Part shown: positions 1 through 9,430 of the stretch, piece by piece
Layout of the letters: each line of letters begins with the position of its first letter
Position numbering within the stretch: position 1 is the stretch's first letter
Assembly: GCA_951799405.1 (NCBI GenBank)
Contig: OX637354.1
Span: 372,001-436,000, forward strand
Reading direction: 5' to 3'
DNA: 64,000 bases
Source: Agapetus fuscipes
Lineage: Eukaryota; Arthropoda; Insecta; Trichoptera; Glossosomatidae
Position numbers and translations under genes: made by a program
The notes under the pieces: generated by a model
What the model saw: the letters and a program-made list of their open reading frames with translations, nothing else
Told to the model about the DNA's origin: nothing
The model's database searches: none

Positions 1-455
1 TATCCCCGTAGGGTTGCGCGTGTGACGAGTGCAACCTATTTATTTTTACAGATGATTATTCCTTGACTTATAGGTTGGTCTAAGGCTGACCACTCATACT
101 GTTAAAAATTGTTCACTTTCCCAATGTCACCCCTGTGTCAGGGAAGGTCGGCAAAAGTTGTAGGGCTTATGTTGATTTGAGGTTTGGATTTTATTTGTAA
201 GTACACATTCAGCATTTGTAAGCGCGAACTACACGTGTTTGTTTGTGGACATTCATTTGAGAACTTTAAATGAATATATCCTTGCAACTTAGATTAAAGA
301 TTATAGAGATTATAGGGGGCGGCCAACCAATGCAGTTGAAGTGGAGGTTTCTCAGCTCCCGAGGGGGCAGATACTCATCTCTTGTGAAGGCTGAATAAAC
401 CTTGCCGGTATTTTATTTTGGGCTTTTGAAATAAACAGCGAAACAAGGAATTAAC
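1..455 (-). mobile_element. SINE A copy, split by a P element, cut by window edge
   Basis: The minus-strand SINE A 3' half is in two pieces. Positions 1-50 match the segment around the CACATGCGAC and AAATAAATAGG blocks, and 313-455 match the block with the CCACTTCAACTG hairpin and the AAAATACCGG segment. They are separated by a P element at about 58-312. The SINE loses only a few bases at the junction, so P went into an existing SINE. Confidence 0.75.
58..312 (+). repeat. P repeat, near full length
   Basis: P is the commonest unclassified repeat in the window. It starts near CCTTGACTTATAGGTTGG, carries two short hairpins (a CCCTGTTTCAGGG type and a CACATGCGGCATGTG type, the second degraded here) and ends with GCAACTTAGATT followed by a pentamer-like tail. 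It has no coding capacity. Confidence 0.75.
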
Positions 456-505
456 TAAGTGTATCGAATTTGAATGTATGCACGTTGCATAGCTATTTAA
501 AGTCC

Positions 506-680
506 AGTCGATAGCCCAGTTGGTAGAGTGCTTGCATAATAAATGAGTACCAGCCCTCTCGGGGCCCCCTTACCTGTAAAAATATATATGTAGGTTCAAC
601 TCGCCACATACGACCACTTCGGGAATAATGCGGCCACAAGTTACACTATATGTGTAGCTTTGTTGCGTTGCGTATTTGCA
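506..680 (+). mobile_element. SINE A copy with internal deletion
   Basis: A tRNA-like head (GTCGATAGCCCAGTTGG, box A) is followed almost at once by the AATGAGTACCAGCC body and the 3' segment ending TACACTATATGTGTAGC and a GTTGC repeat. The box B half of the head and the segment after it are missing. Confidence 0.8.
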
Positions 681-867
681 TATAATAATCTATCGTAAAA
701 TATGTGCCCCTATAATGTTCCTTTTACTTTTATCTCTAATTTATTTCAGAAAGGGGTAGCAGTACCGTCAGAATTATAAACCAGATGAACATCAGATTAA
801 ACCATGGACTTATGGTATCTGTGGATTAGAAATCATTCCAACGAAAATGGACATTATATATCTGTTT

Positions 868-1012
868 CAACCTACTTCCGAAAATGGTCCTTTGTAAGAA
901 AGAGAACAAAGAACTTCATAAGTGCATTTCCATGGGTAAAAAAAAACTCGGGCGAATGTAAAAATATTTCTAGAAAGTTGGCAACATTGCGAATTAATTG
1001 CCGCCCGAACCA
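868..1012 (+). repeat. W repeat copy
   Basis: Similar to 38375-38525 and, inverted, 53975-54145. Shared landmarks are AAAGAGAACAAAGA, AAAAAAACTCGG and AGAAAGTTGGCA. No coding potential is recognised. Its class is unknown. The sequence from 1013 to 1244 shows nothing else I recognise. Confidence 0.55.
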
Positions 1013-1244
1013 GTCCGAACATAGCACGCATGCATTTGAAAACTTGTGCTCGCTAAATTTTACGACTTTTATAGGAAAAAAGCATTGGCCAACATCAATG
1101 GCCACTTCCTTGCAACGCCTCACGACAGAAGCAACAACACAAGCAACACCTCTGCGGCACCCTTCCAGGGTGACATAGACCCCCAAGACTCTCAAGAATT
1201 GGGGAGCCTCCCGCACAGGATTCCTTAAAAAAATGGCATTTCGT

Positions 1245-1450
1245 TTTATCGGTGTTATAATCTTTCTAGCGTATTTGGAATAGAATATCGTTGGCTCGAT
1301 CCCCGCTTGGGTCATTTGACTACAACTTTGATCCTGGTTCAACAGATATCATTGGGTAATTATTTATTAGTAAATTCATTAAAATGTACAAGAATGAATT
1401 ATTCATTGATGATATTAATACCTTTTTCTGGCCAGGCAGAATAGATTGGG
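1245..1450 (+). mobile_element. SINE C copy, head truncated
   Basis: SINE C derives from a tRNA with a long variable arm. Here the variable-arm side (CTAGCGTATTTGGAATAGAA), a box B-like stretch and the body (GGTTCAACAGAT, CTGGCCAGGCAGAATAGATT) are present. The box A half is absent. Confidence 0.6.
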
Positions 1451-1674
1451 GAATTGCATTCCTCTTCACAAATATATTTTTAAAATATGTCTATAGTTGG
1501 GTATCTAAACACAAAATTGAGAAATAAAAAAAACGTGAGATTTGAAAGAAGGAAAACATAGGACGTTTGACAGAACTGTACCCGTAGTACCAGTTTTTTC
1601 ACAATACTCGAAGTATTGAGTACTCGAGAAAAATGTATGTGAACTTGTAAAGCACCTCGGTGTTATAGTCGCGG

Positions 1675-1835
1675 GGATCAAGACAGGTTATTTGGAACCG
1701 GATAACTTCGACCCTGGTTCAACAAATTGCATGCACACAAGCTTCTGCTTTCGCATGAAGACAACTGGCCAGGCAAAATAGGTTAGTGGATTGCATTCCT
1801 TTCCACAAATCTTTTTTTTTTTTTTTAAATAAAAA
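1675..1835 (+). mobile_element. SINE C copy, 3' half
   Basis: Matches the SINE C body (CACACAAGCTTCTGCTTTCG, GAAGACAACTGGCC) and ends in TTCCACAAAT with a homopolymer T run. The head is not preserved. Confidence 0.6.
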
Positions 1836-2386
1836 ATTAAAATAAGAAAACCTCTGGCGAAAAAATTTACGAAACTTTTTTTGTCAGAGGTGCTTTTCAA
1901 ATTCACATACATTTTTCTCTAATACTCAATACTTCGAGTATTGTGAAAAAACTCGTACTACGGGTACTAGAGACAAATGTGTTTTATAGTATGTATCAAT
2001 GCAGTTAGTCAGTTTCTGCTCCTCTACGCTATCACTCAATGAATTGAACAATAATGCTTCTATTCCTGCTTGAGTTTCGCCGCCAGGCAGAGAATTATAA
2101 TATAAGACTAAAATATTTATACTGAAGACAAGATGGCGGCGTCCTTTGCGATGCGCGCGCCTGCGCATAAATCAGCCGCCATTGTTCCAAGTTTGAAATT
2201 CGCTCCATTTTTGCCGCCTTTGTTTTGCCTTCTCTGCTACTCCAACCTCTGGCAAACTTTGACTCCAAAGCCAAAACGGGAGCTTGCGACAGCAGGGCTA
2301 CCAATATCAATGTAATATTATTTCCTTACTTTCATGGCTTGCTCACACGACTTGCCACTAATGCATTAGTAGCTAACGGTGTCCTG
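1836..2386. other. No gene seen; CpG-rich patch inside
   Basis: No recognised repeat or gene. At 2128-2190 a GC-rich patch holds AAGATGGCGGC and GCGATGCGCGCGCCTGCGCA, which resemble YY1-type and NRF1-type core promoter motifs. No adjacent gene was found, so promoter function is speculative. Confidence 0.3.
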
Positions 2387-2748
2387 TACCCTGAGTGCGA
2401 GTTGCAAAACTTGAGTAAAGTAAAGTTTACGGAAAGTTAAAATAAAGCTATTTTTGTGTAACGTTACGTTACACAAAAAATAGCTTTATTTTAAAAAAAA
2501 TGAATTTTCACTGTGTGAATACACAAACCCTACAAAATTTACGGAAAGTATTAAAGACTGGTTTTCCCCAAAATCTGCCGTTTTTGTTTGTTTGAACTTG
2601 ATTTTCTTCATCACTGTAACTCTTTTGCTAAGACCATAATGTGTAAGAAACAAAAACGGCAGATTTTGGGGGAAATCACTCTTTAATACTTTCCGTAAAC
2701 ATTAATTTACTCAAGTTTTGCAACTCGTACTAAGGGTACAGTACACAC
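2387..2748 (+). mobile_element. MITE Q with secondary palindrome
   Basis: A foldback element whose ends read GTACCCT..AGT.CGAGTTGC and its reverse complement near 2722-2740. Related copies are at 6293-6537 and 37848-38092. This copy carries an extra near-perfect palindrome at 2438-2493 (arms TAAAATAAAGCTATTTTT..) that the other two lack. No open frame. Confidence 0.8.
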
Positions 2749-2966
2749 GCACTCACCTTGCATATACTAACCCAAATGTCAATTATTGGTGTAAAGGATC
2801 CTCTAGATCAGTATTGTCAAGGTTTTTTTTGTGACAAATGATTGTACTACGTTAGGGACTCAAAGACCACAGAACGGAAATTCCTCTCAAATGAAAATTC
2901 CACCAAATGAAGACGTTTTGAAAGAGGAAAACGGGGGAGGGGGGGATGGATTTTAATAAAATGCCG

Positions 2967-3410
2967 GTCGATAGCTCAGTTGGTAGAGCGCTTGCATTCC
3001 ATGCCGTGAGCTCAGGTTCGAATCCCGCCGAGGGTGTCAGAAATGATTTCTCATAATAATAATAATAATACAATATTTTTATAGCGCCTTTTCATGACTC
3101 TTGGTCATCCCAAAGGCGCTTGCTCATATGAGCGCGCGAACAGGTGGGTCTTCAACTCCTTTCTAAAAGTAAGTTAAAAGTAAGTTAAAAACTAAAAGTT
3201 CTCGTTTCGGTGTTTATTTCAAACCCCAAAATAAAATACTGGCAAGGTTTACTCAGCCTTCACAAGAAATGAGTACCAGCCCTCTCAGGAGCTGGGAAAG
3301 GCCGGCCCCCTTATCTAAAAAAATAAATAGGTTCAACTCGCCACATGCGACCTCTTTGGGGATAACGCGGCAAGAAGTTACACTATATGTGTAGCTTAGT
3401 TGGGTTTTTT
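2967..3410 (+). mobile_element. SINE A copy interrupted near 3050-3205
   Basis: An intact tRNA-like head: box A GATAGCTCAGTTGGTAGAGC and box B GGTTCGAATCCC. The A body resumes at about 3206 (CGTTTCGGTGTTTATTTC) and runs to the TACACTATATGTGTAGC end. Between them is about 150 bp of unrelated sequence that begins with an ATA microsatellite and has a palindrome of GGCGCTTGCTCATATGAGCG type. Confidence 0.85.
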
Positions 3411-3474
3411 TTGAGCTCGTCAACGGGAATCACAATCGAAACCGATCACAAAGGATCAAATATAATTTTCTGCT

Positions 3475-3640
3475 GTAAAAAAATTTCCCCCTGTTTCAGG
3501 GAAGCTCTGCAAGAGTTACAGGGATTATATTCATTTCAGATTGTGTTTTTACGTTAAAAGTCTACATGCGGCATGTGTAATTGTGTCTGCTTTCGAGAAT
3601 GCATGCAATATGAATCTTAATTGTAATATATGAAAACTAC
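3475..3640 (+). repeat. P repeat, partial
   Basis: Carries both hallmark hairpins (CCCTGTTTCAGGG, ACATGCGGCATGT) and the TTTCGAGAATGCATGCAATA stretch. The first 70 bp or so of the family are missing. Confidence 0.7.
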
Positions 3641-3849
3641 AAGGGAAAAACAAGGAATGTCAGCGAAAATAAGAAAATAATCTACTAATACTATCGAGTG
3701 GCATATGTGTGTATCTAGAGCTCTGCAAAATTTGTAATGCAACAACAGTCGCTATCACAGTTTTTTCTGGTTCTTCCGGACAGGCAATAACCATGAAAAA
3801 TACTAAATAATAATATAGACTTTCTAAATCTAAATTGAAATCTAAGTGC

Positions 3850-4075
3850 AAAGATATATATCATTTGAGATTCATATTAAATGAATTCCCACAAGCCGAC
3901 ATGCATAATTTCGCGCTTAAACATATGCCGCATGTGGACCTACAATATAAAACCTTAATCTGAAAGGAGCATAAGCCCCGCAACTCTTGTCGACCTTCTC
4001 TGAAACAGGGGGGGCATTGGCAAAGTGCCCCATTTTCCGCAGCATGGTGGTCAGCCGCATACAAATTTTCAAATA
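3850..4075 (-). repeat. P repeat, nearly complete
   Basis: Reverse-oriented P element with GCCGCATGTGG, CTGAAACAGGG and GTGGTCAGCCGCATAC landmarks. It abuts sequence that is repeated, inverted, at 11359-11465. Confidence 0.75.
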
Positions 4076-4190
4076 TTGATTTACTCAAAATTTTCTTCAG
4101 CTAACATTCCTTGTTCTTCCCCTGTAGTCTTCATATATTTGCAACTTCGATTTTAGATTTATAATAAATTAGACCATTGACCGGTCCGTA
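4066..4190 (+). repeat. Segment shared, inverted, with 11359-11465
   Basis: CAAATATTGATTTACTCAAA through AATAAATTAGACCATTGACC is repeated almost identically, in reverse complement, at 11359-11465. In both places it runs straight into the 5' end of a SINE B. The two loci therefore share a copied unit larger than the SINE. Confidence 0.75.
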
Positions 4191-4660
4191 GTTCAGTGGT
4201 AACACTTCGGAAGGTTGTGGGTTTGATTCCCGGCGGAGCACTAAAATATACCATTTATATTTTCATATTTGCTCTTCGCTGGGTTGAAAAATTCATAAAA
4301 CCTTTACCAATGATCAGTCACCAAAGGTCCATCCAGCCTTACAGCAATTGAGTCTTGCTTAAGAATTGGCGCTATGTAGCGACGGCGATCAAGCTCGTAA
4401 AAAGGCCGATAGTTCAATTGATAGAATGCTTGCATTCCATGCCGAGAGCAACGGTTCAATCTCAAAGGTTTACTCAGCCTTCCCAAGAAATAAGAACCAG
4501 CTCCCCTGGGAGCTGGAAAACCCCCACTTCAACTGAAAGTGGTTGGTGTGAGGCCGGCCCCCTTGCCTGTAAAAATAAATAGGTCCCGAAGCACCACATG
4601 CGACCCCTTCGGGATTAACGCAGGCAAGAAGTTACACTATATGTGTAGCTTAGATTCGTG
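4183..4660 (+). mobile_element. Dimeric SINE (B unit + A unit)
   Basis: The first tRNA-like head (CCGGTCCGTAGTTCAGTGG, then GGGTTTGATTCCCGG) starts the B unit, which runs to GCGATCAAGCTCG. After a few A residues a second head (CCGATAGTTCAATTGATAG, GGTTCAATCTC) starts an A unit that ends TACACTATATGTGTAGC. The same fusion point is found at 8960 and 29762, so this is one composite family and not a chance neighbour pair. Confidence 0.85.
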
Positions 4661-4930
4661 TGTTGCCAACCCTCAGATGAGAGTGCCTCCCTGCATGTAG
4701 CCACCGTGATACTATCACTGCTGGCCGCTCACACAAAGATGGCCGCGCTCTCGGGTTTTTACATTACAGCTCATGTTTACAGAGTACATTTGTTTCGGCC
4801 ATGCAAATCATTTAGTAATTAAACGTTACATGCATCGGGACGCCATTGTTGCAAAAAAAATACACAAGTACGCAAACAAACACTGCCAAAAATCAATGTA
4901 CGATGCATAAGAAATACTTCTTCGCACTCT
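4661..4930. other. No recognised feature
   Basis: About 270 bp of unclassified sequence between the dimeric SINE and the Harbinger element. No coding signal. Confidence 0.3.
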
Positions 4931-5294
4931 ATACCCCGTATTCACGATCAAAACTGGCACTTACTTAAGGGCAAACTAGCGCTTAGATTGGGAAAATTCA
5001 TTTCAAGAACAATACTTAATGTAAAATTAGCGCTCAAGCGCTCCAAAAACTAGCACTTAGGTAAGTAAGGTCGACACGTAGGTATATTAACCAACGCTTA
5101 AGCGCTGTCAAAATATTCCGTCATATTTCATTGTTATCACATTTTTTGTTTGATTTTAAATTTACATGAAAAAATGAATTCTTACTATAAACATGATTTT
5201 TACGAGTGTATTAACATTGTTTTGATGAGTTCATTTACATTTCTTGACCATCAGAATTGGGTTTGTTCTCCGGTATGGCTAGGACCATACTGCA

Positions 5295-5516
5295 ATGACA
5301 GATGAACTGTCAAAATATTCCGCCGCATTTCATCAGCACATTTTTTGTTTGGTTGTGAATTATTTACATAAAATAATGATTTTTTTCGATACAGTTGACT
5401 TCAACGAGAATAATAACATTGTTTTGTTCAAAAATAGTGTCCCAAGAAAATATATCAGAGACTGTAAAGACCCATTTACGTATTACGAAGAGGAAGAATT
5501 TAGAAGACGTTTTTGA
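5295..5516 (+). pseudogene. Harbinger transposase, N-terminal fragment
   Basis: A 73-codon frame that ends in a stop. Its C-terminal part (PRKYIRDCKDPFTYYEEEEF then RRRF) is the pattern seen at the start of HARBI1-type nucleases: an Arg-rich, Asp/Pro/Phe stretch, then an acidic run before FRRRF. A likely native start is the Met at 5373, because the residues before it look unlike the family. The DDE catalytic domain is absent, so no activity is expected. It sits about 40 bp from the convergent Myb-like fragment, consistent with one internal deletion joining the two gene starts. Confidence 0.65.
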
Positions 5517-5556
5517 TTGAAAAAATGCGTCGTTCTGTATACAGTTTTGCCGTTGC

Positions 5557-5670
5557 TCATTGAGGGTTGCAAAGCCAACGATTTCTTCGATCTGTTATTT
5601 TATCTTCTATTACAGGTTTTTCTTTAATCAGAGCCACCAGCAGCTCCTTTTCCGCTGGAGAAAACAACAT
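5557..5670 (-). pseudogene. Harbinger Myb/SANT-like protein, N-terminal fragment
   Basis: A 37-codon minus-strand frame from ATG at 5670 to a stop at 5557. The start (FSPAEKELLVALIKEKPVI) and the following Lys/Asp/Arg-Arg pattern resemble the zeste/Myb-SANT-like domain of the accessory protein that PIF/Harbinger elements encode beside the transposase. Only the first helix region is left. The identification rests on pattern memory and on the location inside Harbinger inverted repeats. Confidence 0.55.
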
Positions 5671-6127
5671 CTTTTTGGCGCTGAAATCGATCAAAACACT
5701 TTACATTGGATATAACATACATGTATTTTTAAAAACTAATAGAAATTGTAAACAAACATATTCGTACTTACGGTTTACTTAAATTAGTAATTGCGTTATA
5801 CGTACTTATTTGTTGTCAAGTTTTATGCAAAGCTGATATGACATTGAAATTTGAAAGAAGCGGCAATGATAAGAGTGAAGTACGCCAAATATCGGTCGGA
5901 AGGTACTAACCAATTACAGAGCTGGGTTTTTTCGAGAGCCAATGACAAACCCGTACGTCTCCTGGGGGTTGGGCACTAGGCTGATTACTGCTTGAATGTT
6001 CTTTGTGAAACAAAACGCTCCAGAATGTCGACCCTTGAGTAAGTGTAGCGCTTGAGTAAGGCACTTAAATCAGTTTTGATCGTGAATACGGGGGTAAATG
6101 AAGACCACAGTGGAATAATAAGGAATG

Positions 6128-6240
6128 TCAGATCTAATCTAATCTAATCTAATCTAATCTAAGTTGCAAAGATATGATACATTGGAGATTCACATTACAT
6201 GCATTCTCACCAACTGCTGAACAGGTTTTTATTGTAGGAA
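6128..6240 (-). repeat. P repeat, partial, with (ATCTA)n end
   Basis: Five to six tandem ATCTA units at 6131-6160 are followed by AGTTGCAAAGATATGATACA and the GAGATTCACATTACATGCAT segment. The pentamer run is the expanded tail of the P family. Confidence 0.7.
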
Positions 6241-6292
6241 AGAAATTTTAAAAGATAATCTCATAAAGGTTCCTGTGAACTTTGATGTCGAT

Positions 6293-6537
6293 CAGTACCC
6301 TTAGTACGAGTTGCAAAACTTGAGAAAAGTAAAGTTTACGGAAAATATTAAAGCGTGATTTCTCCCAAAATCTGCTGTTTTTGTTGCTTTCACTTTGCGG
6401 TCTTAGCAAAAGAGTTACAGTGATGAAGAAAATCAAGTTCAAACAAACAAAAACGGCAGATTTTGGGGGAAATCACTCTTTAATAATTGCCGTTAACTTT
6501 ACATTACTCAAGTTTTGCAACTCGTACTAAGGGTACA
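6293..6537 (+). mobile_element. MITE Q copy
   Basis: A foldback with ends GTACCCTTAGTACGAGTTGC and GCAACTCGTACTAAGGGTAC. The arms extend inwards through AACTTGAG.AAAGTAAAG and CTTTACATTACTCAAG. It is close in length to the copy at 37848. Confidence 0.85.
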
Positions 6538-6548
6538 GATCAGATTGT

Positions 6549-6740
6549 ACCGGTCCGTAGTCTAGTAGGAACGCTTCGGACTCGTAAATGGAAGGTCGAG
6601 GGTTCCTCTACCTGGCGGAGCAAAAAAAATATCCATTTAAGTATATTTTCAAATGTGCACTTCGCTGGATTGAAAAATTCATAAACTTTTACCAAAGGTC
6701 CATCCAGCCTTACAGCAACTGGGTCTTGCTTAAGATGTGA
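6549..6740 (+). mobile_element. SINE B copy, 3' truncated
   Basis: The tRNA-like head (CCGGTCCGTAGTCTAG, GCGGAGCA) and the body TTGAAAAATTCATAAAC..CAAAGGTCCATCCAGCC run to GGGTCTTGCTTAAGA. The LINE-like 3' tail is missing. Confidence 0.75.
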
Positions 6741-7284
6741 TTCACACAAAAACGCAGTAAAATGTGAAGACAACGTTTCTCTATTGATTGTGTGAACTTT
6801 GATTTTGATTGGGTTACAAAATTTTTGGTGTTGTGCAAGGCTGCGTCTATTACAGGGATATTCACAGCACATTTAATCCATAGCCGATCCATGGGTCCAT
6901 CCATGGATTATTATTTTTGGTTGGATACCTAATTCACGTTAGGTGACGGTTAAATCATGGATTTGCTTTGTGTGAATAACACCGTTGGACAATTTATTTT
7001 AAGATTCATTTCACATTTGGTTCACAGTTAACTATTGTACTGTATTGCTCTGATACTAGTCTGCGCTACAGACGGTTTTAGCCCTTTACATAGTATGACA
7101 TAAGGACGGTTCTCGAGACATCAGTTACTGGAACGTTCGTGACTTAGCCAGAACATTCGAGCAAACACTAGTACAATTTTTTTAGTTGTTTATTCAATAA
7201 ACAACACCTTTAACTTTTATTTTAACACTGTTTTTATTTCACAAATATAATATATTTAAAAATTAAATTTTAAATTCTACTACG
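6741..7284. other. No recognised feature
   Basis: Contains a short local palindrome near 6895-6908 (ATGGGTCCATCCATGG). I recognise no gene or known repeat. Confidence 0.3.
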
Positions 7285-7350
7285 AACGTTTTCGACTATT
7301 CAGTCATCATCAGGTAGGTAAAACTAGTACAATTACTCAAACACCTAGAT
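7285..7350 (-). repeat. Penelope-like terminal motif, hammerhead-like
   Basis: On the minus strand CTGATGATGACTGAATAGTC is followed at once by GAAAACGTTCGTA. The arrangement CTGATGA, a GACT/AGTC stem, then GAAA is the conserved core of hammerhead ribozymes that occur in Penelope-like element termini. One extra A after GAAA would weaken stem III, so self-cleavage is doubtful. Confidence 0.4.
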
Positions 7351-7440
7351 CTAGAGACACTCTCACACACGTAAAAACACACAGACACACAATCACACAT
7401 TCTTAACAACGACGATAATTTCACATTAAAATTATATTTT

Positions 7441-7725
7441 TTACTTACCTCTGTTTTTATTGTTAATCTTCAATTGTTCAATGATGCTCGTCAGCCTCAC
7501 TTCCCTCAACGTTCCTGCTGATCTTTTCGCTTCATTCACTTTTTGTCTATCTTTCTTCTTCACACTGGTTTCACTCCCATCACTCAAAGCCCCACCATGT
7601 TCTTCTTCTTCTTTCCACATTGAACTTGTATCACTTCCAAGGTACGAATAAAAATAATTTAGCTTTTCCTCGTCACTACTGTCACTTGAAAACTCTTTCT
7701 TCAAATAATTTTTCTCATTTTCCAT
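7441..7725 (-). CDS. Orphan acidic coding exon, possibly from a transposon
   Basis: A minus-strand frame starts at ATG 7725 and stays open through a good splice donor (CAGAG then GTAAGT at about 7452-7447). The predicted start is acidic and Ser-rich (residues 1-65) and becomes Lys/Arg-rich after it. It resembles a first coding exon, but I found no downstream exon and do not recognise the protein. It lies between two Penelope-like terminal motifs, so a transposon origin is possible. It could also be a chance frame in AT-rich DNA. Confidence 0.35.
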   Translation of the reverse strand: MENEKNYLKKEFSSDSSDEEKLNYFYSYLGSDTSSMWKEEEEHGGALSDGSETSVKKKDRQKVNEAKRSAGTLREVRLTSIIEQLKINNKNRGK

Positions 7726-7989
7726 GTTTTTACCTATAATTTATTATTATTTCAAATTATGTTAGGTATTTAAAATAAATCATTAAAACGTCTCACGGAA
7801 AATATATTTTTAAGCATGTTAACACTTTAATTTCAAATTTCGAACTAGACTCTCCGAACTCACTTACAGCTCACTTCACAGTTAACTTATTTAAAACAAA
7901 ACGAACCGATTTAAATATCGAACAACTTCACGAACACAAAAAAAACATTTAACCATAAACAGTGAACACTTTAATGTTAAAAAATTAAA

Positions 7990-8230
7990 ATTAAAAATAA
8001 AAAAACAAATTGTATTAGGTTACGGGGCGAGTAAAATTTAATAATGTACGACCGGTTTCGGAAACAATGTTTCCATCGTCAGGTACAAAATATTACTATT
8101 TTGTACCTGACGATGGAAAATATTACGAAATGTAATATTTTGTAGATGACGATGGAAACATTGTTTCCGAAACCGGTCGTACATTATTAAATTTTACTCG
8201 CCCCGTAACCTAATACAATTTGTTTTTATT
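7990..8230. repeat. Long inverted repeat with hammerhead-like motif in each arm
   Basis: Arms of about 100 bp read toward each other. Left arm: AATTGTATTAGGTTACGGGG then CGACCGGTTTCGGAAACAAT. Right arm: the complement, ending CCCCGTAACCTAATACAATT. Each arm carries CTGACGA (or ATGACGA), a GGAAAC/GTTTCC stem and CGAAACCGGTCGTAC. This looks like two inverted terminal segments of a Penelope-like retroelement. Confidence 0.5.
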
Positions 8231-8911
8231 TTATTTTTTATTTTTATTTTTTTAAATGAAAGGTTACAAAGTGAATGCCTCATCAATTAATGATACTTGA
8301 ATGTTATATTAAAATACCTAGCAAAAAGAAAATCATATATTTTTAATTTAGAATGGAATCATATCAGAACATTTTTGCATTTCGAACTTTTTTCTCGGTG
8401 AGCAAGCGTCGGTCTTGTATAGGATTGCCGTCTTTAGCAACCTAGCAACCCGGCCAGCAAATCACGTCACAATTTTGTCTATGTCAAATCACGCGTGAAC
8501 TTTACTATTTACAAATAAAAATTAAAACAAAAACCCGGATTATTTAAATATAAACGTATAATCTGTCTTTGTGGTTTTGCACAGGATTTAATGTGTTTTT
8601 TGACACAGAATGTTATTTTGACCAATACTCTTTGTGACATTTTAATCTTTAGGTTAACTAGACCGCAGTGCTGGGAATCGAGCCACTGATAACAGAGTTT
8701 GAATCACACAGGCGCCCATTATCAGCTGTTGATAAGAAAAGCAGGGGACTAGAGTTCAGTTCATGTCATTTGAGGTGAAGCCACTCGAAATACTGTATCA
8801 CTCTTACCTTGCGATATCTCTAGATATATCTACAAGCAGTTTTGATAGCAGTTTTATCAAAAATGAAGTAAAAACACCTTTTTGTAACGACCTCTGAGTA
8901 CCTACAGGCAT
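8231..8911. other. No recognised feature
   Basis: AT-rich sequence with no coding exon I can support. A weak match to the TGCTAAGGAACAGGCA-type repeat of 9780-9925 lies near 8440-8480. Confidence 0.3.
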
Positions 8912-8957
8912 CAATATATCGATACTTTAAAGGTAAACACTGAATAAGTGACATATT
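8912..8957 (+). repeat. MITE V terminal fragment
   Basis: ATATCGATACTTTAAAGGTA followed by CTGAATAAGTGACATATTAAG matches the end of MITE V (31091-31326 and 35954-36432). Confidence 0.55.
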
Positions 8958-8959
8958 AA

Positions 8960-9430
8960 GGCAATGGAAGGTTGTGGGTTCGAATCCCGGCGGAGCACAA
9001 AAAATATACCATTTATATTTTCAAATTTGCTCTTCCTTGGGTTGAAAAATTCATAAACCTTTACCAACGACCGGTCATCAAAAGGTCCATTCAGCTTTAC
9101 AACTGGGTCTTGCGTGAGAATTGTCACTTTGTAGCGACGACGACCAAGCTCGTAAAAAGGTCGATAGCTCAATTATTGGTAGAATCCTTGCATTCCATGC
9201 CGAGAGCAAGGGTTCGATCCCAAGGTGTACTCAGCCTTCACAATAAATGAGAACCAGCCCCCCCTCCGGGAGCTGGGAAACCCCCACTTCGACCAACTGA
9301 AAGTGGTTGATGTGAGGCATGCCCCCTTACCCGTAAAAATAAATAGGTCCCGAATCGCCACATGCGACCTCTTCGGGGATAACGCAGGCAAAAAGTTACA
9401 CTTCATGTGTAGCTTAGTTGCGAGTTGCGT
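8960..9430 (+). mobile_element. Dimeric SINE (B unit + A unit), 5' truncated head
   Basis: It begins inside the first head at TGGAAGGTTGTGGGTTCGAA and proceeds through the B body, the GACGACCAAGCTCGTAAAAA junction and a second head (TCGATAGCTCAATTATTGG). The A unit then runs to TACACTTCATGTGTAGC. The fusion site is the same as in the copies at 4183 and 29762. Confidence 0.85.

Larger units (their letters stand above)
4931..6094. mobile_element. PIF/Harbinger element, internally deleted
   Basis: Terminal inverted repeats of about 23 bp: CCCCGTATTCACGATCAAAA at the left and its complement, TTTTGATCGTGAATACGGGG, at the right. Inside are a fragment like the N-terminus of a HARBI1-type transposase on the plus strand and a fragment like a Myb/SANT-like protein on the minus strand. 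Two convergent genes are the standard layout of autonomous PIF/Harbinger elements. Most of both genes is missing, so the element is a non-autonomous deletion derivative. The flanking 3 bp (ATA and TAA) are close to the TWA target of this superfamily but not identical. Confidence 0.8.

Noticed and set aside
872..1342. A 156-codon minus-strand open frame
   Set aside because: It runs through W repeat and SINE C sequence, has no recognisable domain and no conservation between the repeat copies.
2967..3045. tRNA genes at the many heads with box A and box B
   Set aside because: The heads lack a proper acceptor stem and sit at the start of repeated SINE bodies. They are tRNA-derived SINE promoters, not tRNA genes.
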